Program-made: the position numbers and the translations under genes | Shown here: positions 15,871 through 24,075 of the stretch, piece after piece | How the letters are laid out: each line of letters starts with the position of its first letter | Numbering within the stretch: the first letter of the stretch is position 1 | Assembly (NCBI GenBank): GCA_964571765.1 | Contig: CAZNDH010000003.1 | Span: forward strand, 1 to 64,000 | DNA: 64,000 nt | Direction: 5' to 3' | Source of the DNA: ZC4RG35 sp964571765 | Lineage (GTDB): Bacteria; Actinomycetota; Acidimicrobiia; Spongiisociales; ZC4RG35 | Notes under the pieces: generated by a model | Databases searched by the model: none | What the model was told of the DNA's origin: nothing | What the model saw: only the letters and a program-made list of their open reading frames with translations

Positions 15871-16163
15871 GTCGACGGGAGAAATCCGACGAGTTGCCTC
15901 GCTTGGTTCAGGGGCCGCAGCTGGGGGTTGTCGGAATCGGATCCGTCCGTGGTCGGGGTGGTTCGTGCATGACGACGCCGTCCAGTGGCCCCATCGTCCG
16001 ACCTCCTGTGAAGGATTTGCCTTCTGGGGGCCGAGTTCCCAAGAAGTCACCTTCTCGTGTGTCGAACATGATCCGCTTGGATCCCCTGGAGATGCAGGTC
16101 TGTGCGCCCTGCAACCGGTTGTCCCCCGTGGGTCCACCTTGGTTCGTGTTACCTGTCGAGGAG
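15871..16163. other. gene-free divergent promoter region between two ECF sigma genes
   Basis: About 290 bp separate the two divergently transcribed sigma factor starts. Open frames cross it on both strands but show no family resemblance. ECF genes are usually autoregulated, so both promoters are expected here; I could not identify matched -35/-10 pairs with confidence. Confidence 0.5.
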
Positions 16164-16652
16164 ATGGATGAGAACCAAGGTGTTCACTCGCTCGAAGGAT
16201 CCTTCGATGCCTTCTTTCGGTCGGAGTACCGCCAAGTACTGGGACTCGCCTACGTGCTCGCCGGCAGTTGGCCGGCGGCTGAGGAACTGACAATGGACGC
16301 CTTCGAGAGGGCGCTTCGCCACTGGCCGAATGTCGCGGCGATGGACTCGCCGGGAGCCTGGGTGCGCAAATTGGTGTCCAACGCAGCAGTCTCACGATTT
16401 CGCCGGCTGGGCGCCGAGCGCCGGGCCCATGCCAGGCTCCCGGCCAGCGAAACCACCGACATGGATTCCGATTCCTCGGAGGTCTGGGACGCGGTGCGAC
16501 GACTACCCGTCCGCCAAGCACAGGCCATCGCACTGTTCTACGTGGGGGGTTATACGCGAAAAGAGATCGCCGACCTGCTCGGGGTCTCCGATGAGTCGAT
16601 CAAGACTCACCTCGATCGAGCAAGGAAGCGGTTGGAGCAGGAGCTGGGTTGA
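16164..16652 (+). CDS. ECF-type RNA polymerase sigma factor (SigE-family-like)
   Basis: Region 2 is SFDAFFRSEYRQVLGLAYVLAGSWPAAEELTMDAFERALRHW, with DSPGAWVRKLVSNAAVSRFRR. Region 4 is LPVRQAQAIALFYVGGYTRKEIADLLGVSDESIKTHLDRARKRL. The pattern matches the SigE/SigM-like ECF subgroup common in actinobacteria. The ATG at 16164 lies next to GAGGAG and gives 162 residues; the long upstream open frame is discarded because it shows no conservation. The stop overlaps the start of the next gene (TGATG), which suggests a sigma/regulator pair. Confidence 0.9.
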   Translation: MDENQGVHSLEGSFDAFFRSEYRQVLGLAYVLAGSWPAAEELTMDAFERALRHWPNVAAMDSPGAWVRKLVSNAAVSRFRRLGAERRAHARLPASETTDMDSDSSEVWDAVRRLPVRQAQAIALFYVGGYTRKEIADLLGVSDESIKTHLDRARKRLEQELG

Positions 16653-17983
16653 TGTTCGATGCCGATCGCGTGCTCCGCCAGGCTGCCGAAGATCTCGAGT
16701 CCCGCCTGACCCAGAGGACGATTCCTGAGACCCCACTGAGGCCGGCGGCTCGAGCTCGTCGAGTTGCGTGGGCAATCGCAGCCGCAGCCTTTGCGGTGGC
16801 CGGGTTGGTATGGCTGACCGCACCCGGGCTCCTCGACGACCACAACGGGGAGGTGGTCTCACCCTCGACAACAACACCAGGGGCTGCCACAACAGGTGCT
16901 CCTCCGACCACCAGCCCCCCTCTGGAGGTGTCGATGCCATCGTCCGGGCCCTTGTTCGGTGAGGAGACCGGGGTGGTCCTTCTCTTCGACGACGGGCTGA
17001 CCGGCTTGACCGCGGTGGATCCCGACCGTCGTCTCGTCTCGCGCAGCTGGGTGGAGGGCCAACGACCTGGCGACGAGCCATTCTCCATGGTGCGGGTGGG
17101 AAACCACTTGGTGGTGGGATGGGGTGAGCCTCACGCGGTCGACATCCTCACTCGGCAGGCGACGTCTCTCGGGAACGCACTGATATTCCTCCCCGGTGTG
17201 GAGGACGACCGGGTGTGGATGGTCAACGATCCTTGGGGCAGCCCGGTTGGGGCTCGCCCGCGGGTGTGGCAGGTGTCACTGGATGGAGAGTCCCTCGGCG
17301 AACCCCAAGAGATCCAGGTTCCGGGCGCACCCGCGATTGGTATCGGCGGAGGCCTGGCGCTTCAGACCGAGAACGGGCTGACCCTGTGGGAGGCGGCGTC
17401 TGGAAAGGTGCGCTCCCTCGGAGGCTCGGGCCACGGCATCGTCTTCGACAGCGCCGGCGACGAGTTGGTCTGGTGCCAGGAGACCTGCTCGGAGCTGCAG
17501 ATCACCGACACCAGGACACTCGAGACCCAAGCCCTGTCTGTGCCAAACGGATATGACAGATTCGTGGCGGTGGATCTCGGGTCTGGCGATCCCCAGACAT
17601 CACCCCCCGACAACCGCTACATCGCCGCCCTGTTAGCCAGGAACGACCTGGACGAGGTGGCCGAAGGGGAGGCCCTGTGGGTTTACGACCGAGCCAGCGG
17701 AGGCTCGACTGTCGTCGCCGGCCCCGGTCCCACGGTTTCACATGTCGCCTGGTCTCACGACGGAACCCAGGTGTTCGCCTCCCGCTGGTCCTATGGCGAG
17801 AAGGTGAGCGCGATCTGGAGGTACCACCTGGAGACCGGGTCGTTCTCCTCGGTCGTGGTCCCCTTCGGGGGTTTTCTCAGTCCGGTCGTCGTCGACTCGG
17901 CAGACGCGGCCTCCTACTTCGGCGATGAGCTGATCCCGATGGACCGGTGCGGTGTCGGAGTCATCTGCACTTTCGAATTCTGA
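16652..17983 (+). CDS. sigma-linked membrane protein with exported propeller-like domain
   Basis: A 443-residue protein coupled to the preceding sigma factor by a TGATG overlap. A cytoplasmic helix-rich N-terminus (MFDADRVLRQAAEDLESRL) is followed by one transmembrane helix (VAWAIAAAAFAVAGLVWL, about residues 38-56), a Thr/Pro-rich linker (about 70-92), and an outer domain of roughly 340 residues with repeating strand pairs (LTLWEAASGKVRSLGGSG, EALWVYDRASGGSTVVAGP, SAIWRYHLETGSFSSVVVP). The outer part looks like a beta-propeller of the TolB/YncE kind. By position it may be the anti-sigma factor or a sensor that retains sigma at the membrane; neither function is proven. Confidence 0.8.
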   Translation: MFDADRVLRQAAEDLESRLTQRTIPETPLRPAARARRVAWAIAAAAFAVAGLVWLTAPGLLDDHNGEVVSPSTTTPGAATTGAPPTTSPPLEVSMPSSGPLFGEETGVVLLFDDGLTGLTAVDPDRRLVSRSWVEGQRPGDEPFSMVRVGNHLVVGWGEPHAVDILTRQATSLGNALIFLPGVEDDRVWMVNDPWGSPVGARPRVWQVSLDGESLGEPQEIQVPGAPAIGIGGGLALQTENGLTLWEAASGKVRSLGGSGHGIVFDSAGDELVWCQETCSELQITDTRTLETQALSVPNGYDRFVAVDLGSGDPQTSPPDNRYIAALLARNDLDEVAEGEALWVYDRASGGSTVVAGPGPTVSHVAWSHDGTQVFASRWSYGEKVSAIWRYHLETGSFSSVVVPFGGFLSPVVVDSADAASYFGDELIPMDRCGVGVICTFEF

Positions 17984-18023
17984 GGCTCGATCAGCACTGA
18001 GGGCACAGGAATGGGAGATTCCG

Positions 18024-18029
18024 TAACCT
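18024..18029 (+). promoter_or_regulatory. -10 hexamer of a leaderless promoter for the coxD-like gene
   Basis: TAACCT, 6 nt before the GTG at 18036, with no Shine-Dalgarno. Confidence 0.5.
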
Positions 18030-18035
18030 GAGCCG

Positions 18036-18914
18036 GTGATTCCGTCGACTGTCGAGGAGTTGGCCGCCGAGTTGGAGAGCTACGACTACCTGGCCGCCGA
18101 CGATCTGGTGGTGTCGATCCACCTCGCCCTCCACCTGGGCCGACCACTGTTCCTCGAAGGTGAGGCTGGGGTGGGCAAGACCGAAGTGGCCAAGGTGCTC
18201 GCCGCCATGACCGGAGAACCACTGATTCGGCTTCAGTGTTACGAGGGCTTGGACATCGGCCAGGCGTTGTACGAGTGGGACTACGCCCGTCAAATGCTGG
18301 AGATCCGGCTGATCGAGGCCCGGGGCCAGGGGGCCAACGCCGGGGTGCGTGACATCATGAGCCGGGAATTCCTCATCGCCCGGCCACTCCTCCAGGCGAT
18401 CGAGGCCAGTTGCGGAGATCGGAGGGCGGTGCTGCTCATCGACGAGCTCGACCGGGCCGACGAGGAGTTCGAGGCATTCCTCCTCGAGCTGCTCTCGGAC
18501 TTTCAGGTCTCGATTCCCGAGATCGGCACGGTGCGGGCCGACAACCCGCCGATCGTGGTGGTCACCTCCAACCGCACTCGGGAGATCCACGACGCCCTGA
18601 AGCGTCGGTGCATCTACCACTGGATCGATTACCCGGCACCGGAGGTGGAGACCGCCATCGTCCGGCGGAAGGTGCCCGGGATAGAGGAGTCCTTGGCTGC
18701 CAACCTGGCCTCGGCCATGGAGCGCCTCCGTTCGATGGACCTGTTCAAGCCGCCCGGAGTGGCCGAGACCCTGGACTGGGCCGAGTCGCTCCGCCTCCTC
18801 CAGGATGGTCAGCTCACCCCGGAGCTGGTCGACCGAACCCTGGGAGTGGTCCTCAAGTACAAGGACGACATCGAAACCGTCCGCCGCACCGGGGTGGAGC
18901 GACTGGTGGGATGA
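18036..18914 (+). CDS. MoxR/CoxD-type AAA+ ATPase
   Basis: A 292-residue AAA+ protein with Walker A LFLEGEAGVGKTEVAK (about residues 38-53), Walker B AVLLIDELDRADEEFEAFL, sensor 1 VVVTSNRTREIHDALKRRC and the C-terminal lid. The segment RLQCYEGLDIGQALYEWDYARQ is typical of CoxD-like MoxR proteins, which in carboxydotrophs help insert sulfur and copper into the Mo-Cu CO dehydrogenase. The stop overlaps the next gene by ATGA, forming the usual MoxR-VWA pair. Confidence 0.93.
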   Translation: MIPSTVEELAAELESYDYLAADDLVVSIHLALHLGRPLFLEGEAGVGKTEVAKVLAAMTGEPLIRLQCYEGLDIGQALYEWDYARQMLEIRLIEARGQGANAGVRDIMSREFLIARPLLQAIEASCGDRRAVLLIDELDRADEEFEAFLLELLSDFQVSIPEIGTVRADNPPIVVVTSNRTREIHDALKRRCIYHWIDYPAPEVETAIVRRKVPGIEESLAANLASAMERLRSMDLFKPPGVAETLDWAESLRLLQDGQLTPELVDRTLGVVLKYKDDIETVRRTGVERLVG

Positions 18915-20029
18915 GCCGCCCGGCCACCGGGCCGATCGACGACATCGCCGCCTTCGCCCGCGCCCTTCGCTCCCGGGGCATGACCGTCACCCCCGATCAA
19001 ATGTCCGACATGGCCCGCTCGCTCACGCTGGTCGACCCCGGCGATCGGGCGCAGGTCCATGCTGCCTTCAAGGGCCTGGCGGTGACCGATCCCTCGCATC
19101 TCGTGCCCTACGACGAGGAGTTTCGACGGTTCTTCGAAGGCGGTCCGACGGACGAGGAACCGACCCGGCCGACAAGCGAGCTCGCCCTCTCCAGGGTGGT
19201 ACAGCCACTGCTGGCATCGGCTGGCGATGACAACGGCTCCGAGGCGACCTCGCAGGAGGGTGCGTCCGCCACCGAGCGTCTCGCCTCCCGCGACTTCGCC
19301 GATCTCGACGAGGTCCAGCTTGCCGAGGCAAGACGTCTGGTGATGACGATGTTCTGGAGCCCTTCGGACTTCCGCACCAGGCGATGGCTCCCCGACTCGT
19401 CGGGCCGGAGACCCGACCTGCGGCGCACCCTTCAACGTGGCCTGGGACCTGAAGGCGACCTGATCGCCATCGAGATGCGACGACGGCGACTTCGCCAGCG
19501 TCCTCTGATCATCATCGCCGACGTGTCCGGCTCGATGGAGCAGTACGCCGAGATGTTCCTGGTCTTCGCCCACGCCGCCCAGCAGCGGCTCCACCACGTC
19601 GAGGTATTCACCTTCTCCACCCGTCTCACCCGGGTGACCGAACAGTTGCGGAAACGTCAGACCAGAAGCGCCCTGGCGGCCGCGGGGGAGGAGGTGAGCG
19701 ACTGGTCGGGAGGCACCAGGATCGGCGAGGCCTTCGCCGAGTGGAACCGCTCGTGGAGCCGTCGCCTCGCCAGGGGCGGGCCGGTCGCCCTGGTTCTCTC
19801 CGACGGTTGGGACTGCGGCGACCCCGCGCTCCTCGCCACCGAGACCGCCAGGCTGGCCCGTTCGGTGCACAAGCTCATCTGGTTGAACCCACTTGCCGGC
19901 AGAGCCGGCTTCCACCCGGCGACCCGGGGGATGAAGGCGGCGCTCCCCCACCTCCACCACCTCCTCCCCGCCGCCTCGGTCGACGACCTCCGCGACCTGG
20001 TGGCCCTCCTCGACTCGATGCGGCGATGA
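18911..20029 (+). CDS. VWA-domain protein, CoxE-like
   Basis: A 372-residue partner of the MoxR ATPase. The N-terminal helical part (AAFARALRSRGMTVTPDQM) and the central ARRLVMTMFWSPSDFRTRRW are typical of CoxE/YehP-like proteins. The von Willebrand A domain has the MIDAS residues DVSGS (LIIIADVSGSMEQYAEMF), the threonine in GTRIGEAFAEWN and the aspartate in LVLSDGWDCGDP. The ATG at 18911 overlaps the MoxR stop; the longer open frame upstream lies inside the MoxR gene. It is thought to act as an adaptor for the ATPase in metal-cofactor insertion. Confidence 0.92.
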   Translation: MSRPATGPIDDIAAFARALRSRGMTVTPDQMSDMARSLTLVDPGDRAQVHAAFKGLAVTDPSHLVPYDEEFRRFFEGGPTDEEPTRPTSELALSRVVQPLLASAGDDNGSEATSQEGASATERLASRDFADLDEVQLAEARRLVMTMFWSPSDFRTRRWLPDSSGRRPDLRRTLQRGLGPEGDLIAIEMRRRRLRQRPLIIIADVSGSMEQYAEMFLVFAHAAQQRLHHVEVFTFSTRLTRVTEQLRKRQTRSALAAAGEEVSDWSGGTRIGEAFAEWNRSWSRRLARGGPVALVLSDGWDCGDPALLATETARLARSVHKLIWLNPLAGRAGFHPATRGMKAALPHLHHLLPAASVDDLRDLVALLDSMRR

Positions 20030-20096
20030 CCTGCTGGGAGGGCGGCGTCGTTGGCCGACCCGGGGCCCCGAGCTCACCCACGAGAAAGCAGACATT

Positions 20097-20102
20097 TAGG
20101 CT
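20097..20102 (+). promoter_or_regulatory. -10-like hexamer before the xdhC pair
   Basis: TAGGCT, 11 nt before the ATG at 20114 and 2 nt before an alternative in-frame GTG at 20105. Confidence 0.3.
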
Positions 20103-20113
20103 TGGTGATCACA

Positions 20114-20422
20114 ATGAGAAACCAGTTGGCGATGCGTAACCACTGGGTGGAGGAGGGCAAGAAGGTGGCGGTGGCCACCGTGGTCCGGGTGCACGGCAGC
20201 GCCCCCCGGCCCGAGGGATCCAAGTTCCTGGTATCGGACGCCGGAGACATGGAGGGATCGGTCAGCGGAGGCTGCGTCGAGAACGATGTGTTCCTCCAAG
20301 CCCAGGAGGTGATCGTCAGCGGCCAGCCCAAGATGGTCACCTACGGGATCGCCGATGAGGACGCCTTCGAGGTGGGCATGGCTTGCGGAGGAACCATCGA
20401 CGTCTTCATCGAACCCTGGTGA
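20114..20422 (+). CDS. XdhC/CoxI family protein, N-terminal domain as a separate gene
   Basis: XdhC/CoxI proteins bind molybdenum cofactor and deliver its sulfurated form to molybdenum hydroxylases. This 102-residue product carries the N-terminal XdhC domain: KKVAVATVVRVHGSAPRPEGSKF, GDMEGSVSGGCVENDVF and the ending EVGMACGGTIDVFIEPW, with both conserved cysteines. The Rossmann half is encoded by the next, overlapping gene, so the two chains probably work together. The start is uncertain (ATG 20114 or GTG 20105). Confidence 0.88.
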   Translation: MRNQLAMRNHWVEEGKKVAVATVVRVHGSAPRPEGSKFLVSDAGDMEGSVSGGCVENDVFLQAQEVIVSGQPKMVTYGIADEDAFEVGMACGGTIDVFIEPW

Positions 20423-21204
20423 GCCAGGGGGAAGCGGCCAACCGGGCGATCGAGGGGATCCTCGACGCCGAGAGGTTTGGATCGGTGGTCACCTTCGTCG
20501 AGGGGCCACTGGTCGGTTCCAAGATGGTGATCGACGAGGAGGGGCGGGTGATCGCCGGAGAGCATTCCGGGGTGCACTCCGCTGACATCCTCGAGGACGC
20601 AATCGCCCTGATGGGCCACGAGCAGCACCGCGCCCTGGAGTATGGCGAACACACCGTGTTCATCGAGACCCTGGCGCCGCCTCCAGAGCTGCTGGTGTTT
20701 GGGGCGGTCCACATCGGCCAGGCCCTGGCCTCCTTCGCCACTCAGATGGGTTATCGGGTCACCGTGATCGACTCCCGAGCGATGTTCGCCACCGAGGAGC
20801 GATTCCCCATGGCCCACCGGGTGCTGGTGGGGTGGCCCGCCGACCTGATGGACCAGATCGGGTTCGATCGCCGCACCTGGGTGGTGGTCCTCTCCCATGA
20901 CCCCCGCCACGAGACGCCACCCCTGGCCGCCGCCCTACGCTCCCCGGCACGGTACATCGGCGCCATGGGGAGCAGGAGGACCCACTCCCTCAGGGTGGAG
21001 CGTCTCGCCGGGATGGGCTTCGGTGAGGAGGAGATCGCCCGGATCCATTCCCCGATCGGCCTGGACATCGGGGCGGAGACACCCCAAGAGGTAGCGGTCT
21101 CCATCCTCGCCGAGATGACCCTGGTGAGGTACGGGGCAGGGACCGGGCTATCCCTTCACGGGCTCGAAGGCCGGGTCCACAAGCAACGTCCCGCCGACGC
21201 CTGA
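20419..21204 (+). CDS. XdhC family protein, C-terminal Rossmann domain
   Basis: A 261-residue protein with a domain that resembles the XdhC N-terminal second half (VVTFVEGPLVGSKMVIDEEG) and the XdhC Rossmann domain: LLVFGAVHIGQALASFATQM, YRVTVIDSRAMFATEERFP, VVVLSHDPRHETPPL, YIGAMGSRRTHSLRVERL and the signature IHSPIGLDIGAETPQEVAVS. The GTG start overlaps the preceding stop (GTGA). Likely role: maturation or protection of sulfurated molybdenum cofactor. No xanthine or CO dehydrogenase subunits are in the window. Confidence 0.92.
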   Translation: MSQGEAANRAIEGILDAERFGSVVTFVEGPLVGSKMVIDEEGRVIAGEHSGVHSADILEDAIALMGHEQHRALEYGEHTVFIETLAPPPELLVFGAVHIGQALASFATQMGYRVTVIDSRAMFATEERFPMAHRVLVGWPADLMDQIGFDRRTWVVVLSHDPRHETPPLAAALRSPARYIGAMGSRRTHSLRVERLAGMGFGEEEIARIHSPIGLDIGAETPQEVAVSILAEMTLVRYGAGTGLSLHGLEGRVHKQRPADA

Positions 21205-21245
21205 CCGGCCCGCACAAGGCCGACAGGGCCGGTCGACGGCCGCCC

Positions 21246-21251
21246 TACCCT
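21246..21251 (+). promoter_or_regulatory. -10 hexamer of a leaderless ppc promoter
   Basis: TACCCT, 7 nt before the ppc ATG, no Shine-Dalgarno. Confidence 0.45.
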
Positions 21252-21258
21252 CCGCCCC

Positions 21259-23961
21259 ATGGCAGGCTCCGACGAAGCACTCCGGGCGGACATCCGCCGC
21301 CTGGGCATCCAGCTCGGTGAGACCCTGGTCCGCCAGCACGGTGTGGAGCTGTACGACATGGTGGAGAAGGTCAGGGCCTTGGGCAAGACCCGGCGTTACG
21401 AGGACGGAGGCGAAGGTGTCGACCTGGCCACCCATCTCGCCTCCCTCCCCTCGGACCAAGTGATCCCCCTGGTCCGAGCGTTCACCACTTACTTCCACCT
21501 GGCCAATGTGGCCGAACACGTCCACCGTATCGACCAGATGGCGCCCGACGCCCGCTACCTGGCGGCGACGGTCGAGCGTCTGGGCGATTCGGGCATCGAC
21601 GGTAGGCAACTGGCCTCGATCGTGGGCGGGATCGAAGTGCGCCCGGTGCTGACCGCTCACCCCACGGAAGCGGCCAGGCGGAGCATCATCACCAAGCGCT
21701 TCCGCCTGGCGGAGCTCATCGAGGCCAGGCTGACCGCGGACGACGAGGCGACCCGGGGGGACATCGATGCCCGAACCGCCGAGCTCATAGACCAGATCTG
21801 GCAGACCGATGAGATACGCCATGAGAGGCCCACGGTCATCGACGAGGCCCGGTCGACCCTCTATTACCTGACCGCCCTCGCCGACCACGTCCTCCCCGAC
21901 CTGCTCACCCGGATAGATCGACAGCTGAGGCGCCTGGGAATGACACCTGCCGCCGCTCCGCTCCGGTTCGGCACCTGGGTTGGCGGCGACCGAGATGGAA
22001 ACCCCGAGGTCTCTCCCGAGAGCACCCTGGAAACCCTGGCCCTCCAGCACGACCGGGGCCTGGGATACTTGATCGGGGTGGTGGCTCGCCTCTCCGACGA
22101 GCTCTCGGTCTCAGGCGACCTGGCGCCCATCAGCGACCGACTCCTGGCCGCCCTGGATCAGGACCGTCTCCACCTACCCGAGATCTGGGAGCGGGAGCGG
22201 GAGCGGACAGCCCACGAGCCCTACCGGCTCAAGTGTTCCTACATCCACGCCCGACTGGTCAACACCCGGGAGCGGGTGCGCCTCGGCACCCCTCACCAGG
22301 GGGGCCGGAGTTACCTCGACCCCAACGAGATGGAAGAGGAGCTGGCCCTGATGGCCGAGTCGCTGAGCTCGTCGCGCGGCGGTCTCATCGCCGAGGGATC
22401 CGTCGGCCGGGTGCGCCGCCTGCTTGCCTCGTTGGGGTTTCACATGGCCACGCTCGACGTGAGGGAGAGCGCCCGGCGCCATCGCCCGGCGGTGGTGGAG
22501 GTGATGTCCCTGGCCGGCGTGGGCCAGGATGCCTTGGAGGGGTCGGAGGCAGCCACGGTGCTCTCCACCGAACTGACCTCGGGCCGGACGCGATCCGGAG
22601 AGGCGATGCTGAGCGCCCAGGCCGAGGAGGTGATGGAGGTGTTCCGGGTGGTGAAACGGGCCCAGGAGCGCTACGGACGCCAGGTCATCGAGTCCTACGT
22701 GATCTCGATGACCGAGACCCCAGCTGACGTGCTCGGGGCAGCGCTGCTCGCCAGGGAAGCTGGCCTGATCGACCTCGGCGCCGGGGTGGCCGACATCGGC
22801 CTGGTCCCCCTGGTAGAGACGATCGACGACCTGAGGGGGTCCGAGCGGCTCCTCGACGACCTCCTCTCCGACTCGTTCTACCGCCGGCTGGTGGCCTCCC
22901 GGGGGGACCTCCAAGAGGTCATGCTGGGCTACTCCGACTCCAACAAGGTCGGGGGGATCACCACCTCCCAGTGGGAGATCTTCAAGGCGCAGAGGGTGAT
23001 GGCCCGGGTGGCCGAGCGCCACGGGGTCCGGCTCAGGCTGTTCCACGGCCGAGGGGGCACGGTGGGCCGTGGCGGCGGCCCCACTCACGCCGCAGTGCTC
23101 GCCCAACCATTCGGCACTGTGGGGGGGTCGATCAAGGTGACCGACCAGGGTGAGGTGATCTCCGAGAAGTACGGCCACCCCGGGATCGCCAGCCGCAACC
23201 TCGAGCTGTTCCTGGCGGCCACACTCGAGGCATCGCTCCTCCAACGAAGAAGCGACCGATCCCGGGAGACCAGGTCGATGTGGACCGAGGCCATGGACAC
23301 GGTGTCTTCGGCGGCTTACGCGACCTATCGCCGCCTGGTGGACGACCCCAGCCTCACCCGGTACTTCCTCGCCTCCACCCCGGTTGAAGAGCTGGGCAGC
23401 CTCAACATCGGCAGCCGCCCGTCTCGCCGTCCGGGAGGATCGGGTGAGATAGAGGAGCTTCGCGCCATTCCCTGGGTGTTCGGCTGGACCCAGACCCGCC
23501 AGATCGTGCCCGGGTGGTTCGGAGTGGGAACCGGCCTCCGTCAGGCCCGGGACGACGGATACCAGGAAACCATCGACGAGATGGCTCAGGAGTGGGGCTT
23601 CTTCGAAACCTTCCTCTCCAACGTGGAGATGACCCTGTACAAGACCGACCTGGAGATATCGGAGCGCTATGTCGCACAGCTGGTAGATCCCGAGGACCAT
23701 TACGTCCTCGACCTGATCCGGGAGGAGTATGCCCTCACCGTCGATGAGGTGCTCAGGACCAGGGGCCGATCGGAGCTGCTCGAGGACTCCCCGCTGTTGC
23801 GGCGTACCCTCGAGGTGCGGAACATCTACCTCGACCCGATCAACTACCTCCAGGCCTCACTGCTCCGGCGCCGACGGTCGGGCGAAGATTCCCTCGAGCT
23901 CGACAGGGCCCTGCTTCTCACCATCAACGGGATAGCTGCCGGCATGCGTAACACCGGCTGA
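21259..23961 (+). CDS. ppc: phosphoenolpyruvate carboxylase
   Basis: Carboxylates phosphoenolpyruvate to oxaloacetate, replenishing the TCA cycle. At 900 residues it has full family length. Motifs: RPVLTAHPTEAARRS with the catalytic histidine (near residue 134), GTWVGGDRDGNPEVS, the second conserved region GYSDSNKVGGITTSQWEIF, the glycine-rich RLFHGRGGTVGRGGGPTHAA with its catalytic arginine, SLNIGSRPSRR, and the C-terminal TINGIAAGMRNTG, which ends in the invariant RNTG. The C-terminal part also contains WVFGWTQTRQIVPGWFGVG. Inhibition by aspartate is typical of the family but cannot be judged here. Confidence 0.98.
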   Translation: MAGSDEALRADIRRLGIQLGETLVRQHGVELYDMVEKVRALGKTRRYEDGGEGVDLATHLASLPSDQVIPLVRAFTTYFHLANVAEHVHRIDQMAPDARYLAATVERLGDSGIDGRQLASIVGGIEVRPVLTAHPTEAARRSIITKRFRLAELIEARLTADDEATRGDIDARTAELIDQIWQTDEIRHERPTVIDEARSTLYYLTALADHVLPDLLTRIDRQLRRLGMTPAAAPLRFGTWVGGDRDGNPEVSPESTLETLALQHDRGLGYLIGVVARLSDELSVSGDLAPISDRLLAALDQDRLHLPEIWERERERTAHEPYRLKCSYIHARLVNTRERVRLGTPHQGGRSYLDPNEMEEELALMAESLSSSRGGLIAEGSVGRVRRLLASLGFHMATLDVRESARRHRPAVVEVMSLAGVGQDALEGSEAATVLSTELTSGRTRSGEAMLSAQAEEVMEVFRVVKRAQERYGRQVIESYVISMTETPADVLGAALLAREAGLIDLGAGVADIGLVPLVETIDDLRGSERLLDDLLSDSFYRRLVASRGDLQEVMLGYSDSNKVGGITTSQWEIFKAQRVMARVAERHGVRLRLFHGRGGTVGRGGGPTHAAVLAQPFGTVGGSIKVTDQGEVISEKYGHPGIASRNLELFLAATLEASLLQRRSDRSRETRSMWTEAMDTVSSAAYATYRRLVDDPSLTRYFLASTPVEELGSLNIGSRPSRRPGGSGEIEELRAIPWVFGWTQTRQIVPGWFGVGTGLRQARDDGYQETIDEMAQEWGFFETFLSNVEMTLYKTDLEISERYVAQLVDPEDHYVLDLIREEYALTVDEVLRTRGRSELLEDSPLLRRTLEVRNIYLDPINYLQASLLRRRRSGEDSLELDRALLLTINGIAAGMRNTG

Positions 23962-24063
23962 CCATCATCGAGGGGGTGGTCGACCCAGCCACCGCATCAC
24001 GCCATCAAGGATATTTCTTGGAGATTCCGAGATGGACCCCTGGTTTCTGTCCCGGCCGGGATG

Positions 24064-24069
24064 TACGTT
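24064..24069 (+). promoter_or_regulatory. -10 hexamer of a leaderless promoter for the HNH gene
   Basis: TACGTT, 6 nt before the ATG at 24076. This favours that ATG over the one at 24061, which lies upstream of the hexamer. Confidence 0.45.
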
Positions 24070-24075
24070 CACACT

